A DNA stretch of 5,179 bases from Xanthobacteraceae bacterium (GTDB taxonomy: Bacteria > Pseudomonadota > Alphaproteobacteria > Rhizobiales > Xanthobacteraceae): NCBI GenBank assembly GCA_030043335.1, contig JASHXX010000030.1:1-5179 (forward strand), in the 5' to 3' direction. Every line of letters starts with the position of its first letter. Within the stretch, counting starts at the first letter, position 1. The position numbers and the translations under genes were made by a program. Under the pieces are notes generated by a model. It was given only the letters and a program-made list of their open reading frames with translations. It was not told the origin of the DNA and ran no database searches. Positions 1 through 4,361 of this stretch are shown piece by piece.

Positions 1-1
1 C

Positions 2-469
2 GCGCGCCGCATGTTCGTGCTGCAATATGTGCAGCCCGGCCTCGCCGGCCTCATGGACGGCTCCGTCTCGACGCTGGCACCGCTCTTTGCCGCCGCCTTC
101 GCCACCCACAATACATGGGCGACGTTTCTCGTCGGGCTCGCGGCTTCGATCGGAGCCGGCATCTCGATGGGCTTCGCCGAGGCCCTGTCCGACGACGGCT
201 CGCTTACCGGCCGCGGCGCCCCGTTGGTGCGCGGCGCCGTGTGCGGCCTGATGACCGCGCTCGGCGGCCTCGGGCACGCCCTCCCCTATCTCATTCCGCA
301 CTTCTATGTCGCCACCGGCGTCGCCTTTGCGGTGGTGGCGATCGAACTCGCGGTCATCTCCTGGATCCGCACGCGCTACATGGATACGCCGTTCCTGCAG
401 GCCGCCTTCCAGGTCGTGGTCGGCGGCGTGCTGGTGTTTGCCGCCGGCATCCTGATCGGCAGCTCGTGA
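2..469 (+). CDS. mbfA: MbfA-type iron exporter (erythrin-VIT1 family), C-terminal part only
   Basis: Partial gene, cut by the window start; the frame is open from base 2 (Ala-Arg-Arg, then Met at 11) to TGA at 467-469, about 155 residues. Counting from that Met, the sequence has the VIT1/CCC1-type membrane domain: a conserved Asp-Gly at 16-17, hydrophobic spans at roughly 20-31, 37-54, 73-95, 99-118 and 129-150, and the typical GISMGFAEALSDDG stretch at 50-63. MbfA proteins of rhizobia pair an N-terminal ferritin-like (erythrin) di-iron domain with this inner-membrane domain and export iron, protecting against iron and peroxide stress. The ferritin-like half would lie upstream and is not visible, so a VIT-only protein cannot be excluded, but the wording of the sequence closely matches what I remember of rhizobial MbfA. 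The Met at 11 is internal, not the start. The stop codon overlaps the proposed GTG of the next gene, suggesting one transcript. Known mbfA genes respond to iron through Irr or Fur; that promoter is outside the window. Confidence 0.88.
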   Translation, partial: ARRMFVLQYVQPGLAGLMDGSVSTLAPLFAAAFATHNTWATFLVGLAASIGAGISMGFAEALSDDGSLTGRGAPLVRGAVCGLMTALGGLGHALPYLIPHFYVATGVAFAVVAIELAVISWIRTRYMDTPFLQAAFQVVVGGVLVFAAGILIGSS

Positions 470-969
470 CCAAAAATCCGCGGCAGCAAGCGGCGACGCG
501 CAACGCCATGCCCAGGCGAACCCGCAAGTTCAGGAAATTCGCCGATTCCGCCGTTGCCGCGATCTTTGCCGGCTACTCTGCAGACGTACGGCGCAAGCTT
601 CTCGTTCTCCGCGAGCTCATTTTCGATACCGCTGCCGCGACCGAAGGCGTCGGCAAGCTGGAAGAGACGCTGCGCTGGGGCGAGCCGAGCTATCTGACAA
701 CGGCGTCGGGAAGCGGGAGCACGGTGCGGATCAATGCGAAGGGCTCGCGCGGCCAATATGCGATGTATTTTCACTGCCAGACCAACCTGATTGAGACCTT
801 CCGGGATAGGTATCCCGACAAATTCACTTTCGAGAAGAACCGAGCCATCGTCTTTGACGATGGCGACGCCGTCCCGATCGACGAATTGCGACACTGTATT
901 GCGCTTGCGCTCACCTATCATCGGGACCGAAAGGCCCGCAAAGAAGCCCGTTCACGCCGCGGCGAGTAG
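466..969 (+). CDS. DUF1801 domain protein
   Basis: A 167-aa protein if the GTG at 466 is used, or 153 aa from the ATG at 508. I prefer GTG because it overlaps the mbfA stop (GTGA, bases 466-469), the usual signature of translational coupling, and gives a basic, low-complexity MTKNPRQQ-like N-terminus as I remember in homologues. Neither start has a clear Shine-Dalgarno site. In the long form the globular domain runs from about residue 25 to 152. It carries the hallmark EETLRWGEPSYL at 66-77, a Gly/Ser-rich turn (SGSGST, 81-86), a strand with YAMYFHCQ near 98-105, and EKNRAIVF at 123-130. DUF1801 is a small alpha/beta fold of unknown biochemical role (related to YdhG-like proteins). The tail after 152 is highly charged (Arg/Lys). 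The family assignment is firm; the function is not known. Location after mbfA is suggestive of co-transcription but does not prove a role in iron handling. Confidence 0.87.
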   Translation: MTKNPRQQAATRNAMPRRTRKFRKFADSAVAAIFAGYSADVRRKLLVLRELIFDTAAATEGVGKLEETLRWGEPSYLTTASGSGSTVRINAKGSRGQYAMYFHCQTNLIETFRDRYPDKFTFEKNRAIVFDDGDAVPIDELRHCIALALTYHRDRKARKEARSRRGE

Positions 970-1024
970 ACACGGCCGATAAAATCGCAATTGGTGGCGT
1001 GAATTCGCGTATCCTCGCCGCGCC

Positions 1025-1903
1025 ATGTTCGTGCTTGCCCACCTTTCCGATCTGCATCTCGCGGCGCGGCCGCGGCTCTCGGAGCTACCCAACAAGCGCG
1101 GCCTTGGCTTCATCAACTGGCAGCGTGGGCGCAAAAAAGTACACCGGGCGGAGGTCCTCGACGCCGTCACGCGCGACCTCAAAGCTTGCGCTCCCGACCA
1201 TACCGCGGTGACCGGCGACTTGGTGAATCTCTCGCTGCCGGCCGAGTACGCGCGGGCGCGCGACTGGCTCAAGACGCTTGGGCCGCCGTCGGACGTCACC
1301 GTCACCCTCGGTAATCACGACGTCTATGTGCCGGGCGCGGCGCGATTGCCGGTCGAGTTCTGGGGCGAATATATGCGCGGCGACGACAGCGCCGAGCCGG
1401 GCACGTTTCCGTTCCTGCGCCGGCGCGGCGCCGTGGCGCTGATCGTGCTTTCTTCGGCGGTGCCGACGGCGCCACTCCTCGCCACTGGGCGATTGGGCGA
1501 GAGGCAGCTCTCGCGCCTCGCTGCGCTCCTCGACGAAACCAGCGGGCTGTTCCGGGTCGTGCTCATCCACCATCCGCCAGTCAGTCCCGCCAGGCGGCAT
1601 TTGCGGCGGCTGACCGACGCTAGGCAATTCCGGCAGGTGCTGGCGGCAAAGGGAGCCGAACTCGTACTGCACGGTCACGATCATCGCCGCTCGCTCATCT
1701 GGCTTGAGGGGCCGCACCGGAGCATTCCCACGGTCGGCGTACCGTCAGCGTCGGCCCGGGCGCCGCACCACCGCGAACATGCCGCCGGCTTCAATATCTT
1801 CCGCATCGACGGCGAGCCCGACGCCTGGCGCTGCGAGGTCACCACGCGCATGTGGGACGCCGATGGTCGCGTCCGCGAGCTCGAACGTGAGACGCTTTGG
1901 TAA
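1025..1903 (+). CDS. Metallophosphoesterase (calcineurin-like, CpdA-type fold)
   Basis: Complete 292-aa protein, ATG at 1025 to TAA at 1901-1903. All motifs of the binuclear metallophosphoesterase family are in order: D9-x-H11 in HLSDLHL, G64-D65 in TGDLVN, G96-N-H98-D in LGNHD, H182-H183 in IHHPP, and G217-H218-D-H220 in LHGHDH. These residues normally hold two metal ions (Fe, Mn or Zn) and the nucleophilic water for hydrolysis of phosphomono- or diesters. The length and motif spacing fit class III cyclic-nucleotide phosphodiesterase-like proteins. The segment at residues 18-45, with a Lys/Arg-rich FINWQRGRKK stretch, is typical of an alphaproteobacterial subgroup as I remember it. There is no signal peptide, so it should act in the cytoplasm. 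The substrate cannot be told from sequence; cAMP is one option. There is no clear ribosome-binding site before the ATG, but no better in-frame start is apparent. It follows the DUF1801 gene by 55 bp and may have its own promoter. It faces a minus-strand gene convergently. Confidence 0.93.
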   Translation: MFVLAHLSDLHLAARPRLSELPNKRGLGFINWQRGRKKVHRAEVLDAVTRDLKACAPDHTAVTGDLVNLSLPAEYARARDWLKTLGPPSDVTVTLGNHDVYVPGAARLPVEFWGEYMRGDDSAEPGTFPFLRRRGAVALIVLSSAVPTAPLLATGRLGERQLSRLAALLDETSGLFRVVLIHHPPVSPARRHLRRLTDARQFRQVLAAKGAELVLHGHDHRRSLIWLEGPHRSIPTVGVPSASARAPHHREHAAGFNIFRIDGEPDAWRCEVTTRMWDADGRVRELERETLW

Positions 1904-1906
1904 ACC

Positions 1907-1935
1907 GCCGTTGCCGAAACAAACAGCCGTTGCCG
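1907..1935. repeat. Short direct repeat in the convergent gap
   Basis: The 10-mer GCCGTTGCCG occurs at 1907-1916 and again at 1926-1935, with a 19-bp period, inside the 39-bp gap between the two convergent stop codons (1904-1942). There is no strong stem followed by a T-run, so I do not call a terminator. The second copy runs into CCGGGGCCGG (4-bp arms), too short to be convincing. Probably a chance or slippage repeat. Confidence 0.45.
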
Positions 1936-1942
1936 GGGCCGG

Positions 1943-2527
1943 TCAGCGCGCCAGCAGGAAAACCGCCGCCACCAGCGCGAGCACGCCGAGGAGAAAACCG
2001 AACACGAAGGCGCCGGCTGCCCGCCAGCGCCGGCGGCGGCGCTCGCGTGCGGCCGCCTGGGGCCGCACGCGGCTGATGAAATCGGGATCCTCGTCAAGCG
2101 CGCGGTCGCGTTCGACGATGCGGCGCGCTACATAGGCCGTGACTGCCTGGGCCATATCGCCGATCTCGTCAGATTCGGCGAGCACCCGCCGGCCGACCCG
2201 GGTATCGTGCAGGAAACGGTAGATGCGCTTGTCACGCCCCATGGCGATGTGGGCGACGGCGTCGATCCACAGCCGCGGGGTGTCGCCGCGGCTCACGCCG
2301 CGATCGAACAGCTCGATCTCGGGCGGAATGTCGGAAAACAGCGGATCGAGCGCCTCGTTAAGGAGTTCGAGTCGGGCGACCTCGGCGTCGCGCATGTCGA
2401 CGACGACCCCGGTACGCTCGGCGGCCTCAACGCGGGCCTGATGCATCGCCTCTTTCAGCAGCGAGGGCCGATCGCCCGCACCAGCCCCGGCTGACTCCGG
2501 CGTTTTGCGTTTCCGGCCCCAGAGCAT
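1943..2527 (-). CDS. Conserved hypothetical protein with C-terminal membrane anchor
   Basis: I do not recognise a named domain. Reading leftward, ATG at 2527-2525 to TGA at 1945-1943 gives 194 aa. The N-terminus is short, basic and low-complexity (MLWGRKRKTPE, then Gly/Ala-rich). A soluble, acidic, mostly helical core covers about 25-145, with blocks AERTGVVVDMRDAEVARLEL (36-55), EALDPLF (58-64), RGDTPRLWIDAVAHI (80-94) and GRDKRIYRF (97-105). Next come an Arg-rich stretch (about 162-169, RERRRRRWR) and one hydrophobic helix from 170 to the end (AGAFVFGFLLGVLALVAAVF). By the positive-inside rule this is a tail-anchored inner-membrane protein with its body in the cytoplasm. I remember similar unnamed proteins of about 200 aa in Bradyrhizobium relatives. 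An in-frame ATG at 2560 would add 11 residues, and the frame stays open far upstream, but the MLWGRKRK-like start fits the family better. There is no convincing Shine-Dalgarno site. The gene is divergent from the methyltransferase operon and convergent with the phosphoesterase. Confidence 0.82.
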   Translation of the reverse strand: MLWGRKRKTPESAGAGAGDRPSLLKEAMHQARVEAAERTGVVVDMRDAEVARLELLNEALDPLFSDIPPEIELFDRGVSRGDTPRLWIDAVAHIAMGRDKRIYRFLHDTRVGRRVLAESDEIGDMAQAVTAYVARRIVERDRALDEDPDFISRVRPQAAARERRRRRWRAAGAFVFGFLLGVLALVAAVFLLAR

Positions 2528-2575
2528 CTCGGCTTGCCCGTTCGTTCCCGAATGAACCATAACCCGGCGGCTGCA

Positions 2576-2589
2576 CGCCCAGAAGGGCG
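2576..2589. repeat. Perfect 5-bp stem with AGAA loop
   Basis: CGCCC (2576-2580), AGAA, GGGCG (2585-2589) form a perfect small hairpin about 50 bases upstream of the minus-strand start at 2527. It would lie in the 5' leader of that gene if transcription begins in the AT-richer patch near 2790. Short enough to be chance in GC-rich DNA. Confidence 0.35.
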
Positions 2590-2590
2590 A

Positions 2591-2610
2591 GGCCCCGGCC
2601 GGCCGGAGGC
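2591..2610. repeat. GC-only imperfect palindrome
   Basis: A 20-bp near-palindrome of almost pure G and C (GGCCCCGGCC then GGCCGGAGGC), with two mismatched pairs, directly next to the CGCCC/GGGCG hairpin. The perfect core is CCGGCCGG. Base composition alone makes such structures frequent here, so significance is low. Confidence 0.35.
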
Positions 2611-2632
2611 AATATTGTGGCGGATTTCGCGG

Positions 2633-2654
2633 GCGCGTTTGGGGGCAAACGCGC
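2633..2654. repeat. Perfect 9-bp inverted repeat, GGGG loop
   Basis: GCGCGTTTG (2633-2641) and CAAACGCGC (2646-2654) are exact reverse complements separated by GGGG. This is the strongest perfect hairpin of the intergenic region. There is no T-run on either side, so it does not look like an intrinsic terminator. It could be a leader hairpin of the minus-strand gene, part of a small RNA, or a remnant of a palindromic repeat. Confidence 0.65.
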
Positions 2655-2665
2655 TGATTGCACAA

Positions 2666-2695
2666 GGCCTGATGCGCGCGCTTGCTCGCATGGCC
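2666..2695. repeat. Bulged 9-bp inverted repeat
   Basis: GGCC (2666-2669), a two-base TG bulge, then ATGCG (2672-2676) pair with CGCAT (2687-2691) followed by GGCC (2692-2695), around a 10-base loop. It sits 11 bases after the perfect GCGCGTTTG hairpin, so the two could stack as successive stem-loops in one transcript. Confidence 0.5.
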
Positions 2696-2720
2696 CACCA
2701 GGTTGTGGGAGATCGCCCAC
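2694..2720. repeat. CCCAC / GTGGG / CCCAC alternating inverted repeats
   Basis: CCCAC occurs at 2694-2698 and 2716-2720, and the complementary GTGGG lies exactly midway at 2705-2709, six bases from each. The central GTGGG can pair with either side but not both. The right-hand pairing belongs to a 16-bp near-palindrome (2705-2720) around GATC with one mismatched pair. The left-hand pairing would disrupt the GGCC end of the preceding hairpin. This is the kind of mutually exclusive pairing seen in attenuators and switches, but the stems are short. Confidence 0.45.
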
Positions 2721-2819
2721 TCCAGTCCGGAAACATGGTCGCGGTCCCTGGGGGTCAGAGCGATCGGCCAGCAGAAATCAGGCTTTTGATAGGCTATAAT
2801 CGGGTTGTCAAATTGCATC

Positions 2820-2858
2820 CCACAACCCTGCCCACCGTAATAATGGGCCGGATTGTGG
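2820..2858. repeat. 15-bp imperfect inverted repeat with 9-base loop
   Basis: CCACAACCCTGCCCA (2820-2834) and TGGGCCGGATTGTGG (2844-2858) pair in 13 of 15 positions around the loop CCGTAATAA. It lies 102 bases upstream of the methyltransferase ATG and just downstream of the AT-richer patch. It could be an operator for a dimeric regulator, with the outer CCACAA/TTGTGG as half-sites, or a stem-loop in the operon leader. There is no trailing T-run, so it is not a standard terminator. Confidence 0.6.
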
Positions 2859-2887
2859 TTGACCGCCACGCCGCGCGTTTGGTTCGC

Positions 2888-2906
2888 TGCGCGCCGAAAT
2901 CGCGCA
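2888..2906. repeat. 6-bp perfect inverted repeat
   Basis: TGCGCG (2888-2893) and CGCGCA (2901-2906) flank the seven-base loop CCGAAAT, about 55 bases before the methyltransferase start. It could be a leader hairpin but is easily explained by GC-rich composition. Confidence 0.3.
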
Positions 2907-2947
2907 ACAGAAGCCGGCAAGAGGCCGCACGTCGTCTGAGGAAACTT

Positions 2948-2953
2948 GGGGAG
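2948..2953 (+). promoter_or_regulatory. Shine-Dalgarno site that sets the methyltransferase start
   Basis: GGGGAG lies seven bases before the ATG at 2961, the clearest ribosome-binding site of the window. An in-frame TTG at 2946 would add five residues but overlaps this site and has no site of its own, so ATG 2961 is the better start. Confidence 0.75.
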
Positions 2954-2960
2954 CGGCGTC

Positions 2961-4358
2961 ATGAACGCCCAGCAGTTGCTTCAGGAAATCTCCGACTATT
3001 GCCGGCAGACCGGCCTAGCCGAATCGACCTTCGGGCGCCGTGCCGTCAACGACGGCAAGCTCGCCGCCCGGCTGCGCAATGGCGGGCGCATTACCACGGA
3101 CACCCTCGACCGCATCCATGGCTTCATGGCGGCGCATCCGCCACAAGGGCCGCGTCCGATCGTCATCGAACGGCCGCGCGAGACCCGCCCGGCGGCGCCG
3201 CCGCTCGCACCGGCGCAGCCGGTCAGACCGATCGACCCGCAGCGCAATTTCCGCTTCTTCGACAATCGGCAAAAATATCTGCTTTTCGTCAATACCTGCA
3301 GCGAGAAATGGGAGGTGGCAAGCCGCGTCTCCGAGGAGCTTGTCCACATCCATCCGCGCCCGCCAGCGGTGCGGGTGTTCGACGCCGGCGTCGGTGACGG
3401 CTCGGTGCTGGTACGCGTGATGCGTGCCATGCACGACCGCTTCCCGCACATGCCGTTTTACACCGTTGGCAAGGAAATCAGTCTCGAAGACGTCCGCCTC
3501 ACGCTGCAGAAAATGTCGGATCGCTTCTTCGAGCATCCGGCGACCGTGCTGGTGCTCACCAATCTCGCCTATGCCGACGCGCCGTGGCTTGCGGTGAAAT
3601 CGCTCAACGCCGCCTCGAGCCTCGTCTGGCACGAACTGCCGCTACTCGGCAATTCCGCCCACCGCTTCGAGCAGCAAATCATCGACCTCGAGCCGTTCCT
3701 GGCGCTTAACTGGAAAGCCGGGTTGAGCGCGCGTACCGGCAATCCGATCTACGAGCGTCCGGTCGTGCTCGTCATCTATCGCGAAGACCACCGCTTCCTG
3801 CTCGACCCGATCATCCCCAAACCCGGCGGCACTGTCGCCAATTACGACCTGGTCATCGCCTCGCAGCCCTATCGCGCCCGCTCCCCGCTCGAATTCAAGA
3901 CCAAGCGGGTCATTGCGCCGCTCTCGCGCGCGCTCGGCCCCGGCGGCCGGCTCATCGCCATCCATTCGCACGGCCACGACCCCGGCATGGAGATCATCCA
4001 GAAAGTCTGGCCGGACGACCATCCCTTCATCCACGATCGCCACCAGATCCTGAAAGCAGTGAAGCACGAACTCGGAACGACCGCCCGCGATCTCAACTTC
4101 AACGCCTACGCCGACAACCGGTCGCTATTCCGCTACGTCATGCACACGCTGCCGTCGGAGATCTCCGATTCGATCGGCACCTCGACATTGTTCGCAGCGT
4201 GGAACGCGGCGATCTACGTGGCGCAGGTCGAAGAAGACCGGCTCGCCGAGGTGGTCGCCGACGGCCGCTACATCGATGCGACGCGCTCGGTGCTGCGCGA
4301 ACGCGGCGGCCTGTGGTTCTTCGACGAATCTTACGTGATCTCGCGCCGCCGCGGCTGA
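2961..4358 (+). CDS. Class I SAM-dependent methyltransferase with N-terminal helical (HTH-like) domain
   Basis: Complete 465-aa protein, ATG 2961 (good ribosome-binding site) to TGA 4356-4358. Residues 1-57 form a compact helical domain with ESTFGRRAVNDGKLAARLRN (21-40), resembling small phage-repressor-type helix-turn-helix proteins of alphaproteobacteria. A Pro/Arg-rich linker follows (about 60-92). The catalytic part runs from about 95 to 465. VFDAGVGDGSVL (139-150) is motif I, the glycine-rich SAM-binding loop. GKEIS (170-174) has the acidic residue expected after strand 2. YDLVIASQPY (295-304) resembles motif IV, and ALGPGGRLIAI (324-334) is the strand-forming motif VI region. About 90 residues between the acidic motif and motif IV form an unusually long insert. 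No signal peptide or membrane helix is seen. I remember close relatives as conserved Bradyrhizobiaceae proteins called only methyltransferase or hypothetical. The acceptor is unknown. It is followed after three bases by a MetF-like gene, almost certainly in one operon, pointing to one-carbon metabolism. Confidence 0.88.
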   Translation: MNAQQLLQEISDYCRQTGLAESTFGRRAVNDGKLAARLRNGGRITTDTLDRIHGFMAAHPPQGPRPIVIERPRETRPAAPPLAPAQPVRPIDPQRNFRFFDNRQKYLLFVNTCSEKWEVASRVSEELVHIHPRPPAVRVFDAGVGDGSVLVRVMRAMHDRFPHMPFYTVGKEISLEDVRLTLQKMSDRFFEHPATVLVLTNLAYADAPWLAVKSLNAASSLVWHELPLLGNSAHRFEQQIIDLEPFLALNWKAGLSARTGNPIYERPVVLVIYREDHRFLLDPIIPKPGGTVANYDLVIASQPYRARSPLEFKTKRVIAPLSRALGPGGRLIAIHSHGHDPGMEIIQKVWPDDHPFIHDRHQILKAVKHELGTTARDLNFNAYADNRSLFRYVMHTLPSEISDSIGTSTLFAAWNAAIYVAQVEEDRLAEVVADGRYIDATRSVLRERGGLWFFDESYVISRRRG

Positions 4359-4361
4359 GCC

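Larger units (their letters stand above)
2528..2960. promoter_or_regulatory. 433-bp divergent intergenic region, structured, promoters inferred
   Basis: This gene-free stretch lies between the divergent starts of the membrane-anchored protein (-) and the methyltransferase (+), so it should hold both promoters. Bases 2771-2820 are about 42% G+C by hand count, well below the surroundings, and are the best promoter-bearing patch. They include a TATAAT on the + strand (2795-2800) without a matching -35, and a perfect TTGACA on the - strand (2811-2806) whose nearest -10-like word (TATCAA, 2791-2786) is only 14 bases away. Neither is a convincing complete promoter. The region also holds at least six inverted repeats and four TTGTGG/CCACAA boxes, listed separately. 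It stays open in some frames, but the translations are rich in Cys, His, Asn and Gln and look nothing like the neighbouring proteins, so I treat it as non-coding. Confidence 0.6.

Noticed and set aside
115..465. Upstream extension of the DUF1801 frame inside mbfA
   Set aside because: Overlaps the mbfA membrane domain, is Arg-rich and has no family resemblance; it is the out-of-frame reading of mbfA.
1930..1943. CCGGGGCCGG as a terminator between the convergent genes
   Set aside because: 4-bp arms with a two-base loop cannot form a stable hairpin, and no T-run follows on either strand.
2795..2800. Perfect TATAAT on the + strand as a -10 box for the methyltransferase operon
   Set aside because: No TTGACA-like hexamer lies 16-18 bases upstream and there is no TGn extension; kept only as part of the general promoter patch.
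2786..2811. TTGACA plus TATCAA on the - strand as a complete promoter
   Set aside because: The spacer is only 14 bases. At the usual 17 bases the hexamer is CAAAAG, a poor -10.
2946..2960. TTG start for the methyltransferase
   Set aside because: It overlaps the Shine-Dalgarno site GGGGAG that is correctly spaced for the ATG at 2961.
2528..2960. tRNA, CRISPR or insertion-sequence remnant in the intergenic region
   Set aside because: No GGTTCGAATCC-like T-arm with acceptor pairing, no regularly spaced repeats of 25-40 bp, and no transposase-like translation or paired terminal repeats with target duplication were found by eye.
2528..2962. Open minus-strand frame extending the membrane-anchored protein by about 145 N-terminal residues
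   Set aside because: The extension is rich in Cys, His, Asn, Gln and Trp, lacks the codon style of the neighbours, runs through several inverted repeats and overlaps the methyltransferase ribosome-binding site. It is probably open only because stop codons are rare in GC-rich DNA.
2534..3397. Long + strand frame across the intergenic region into the methyltransferase
   Set aside because: Arg/Pro/Ala-rich shadow of the methyltransferase frame; no domain and no ribosome-binding site.
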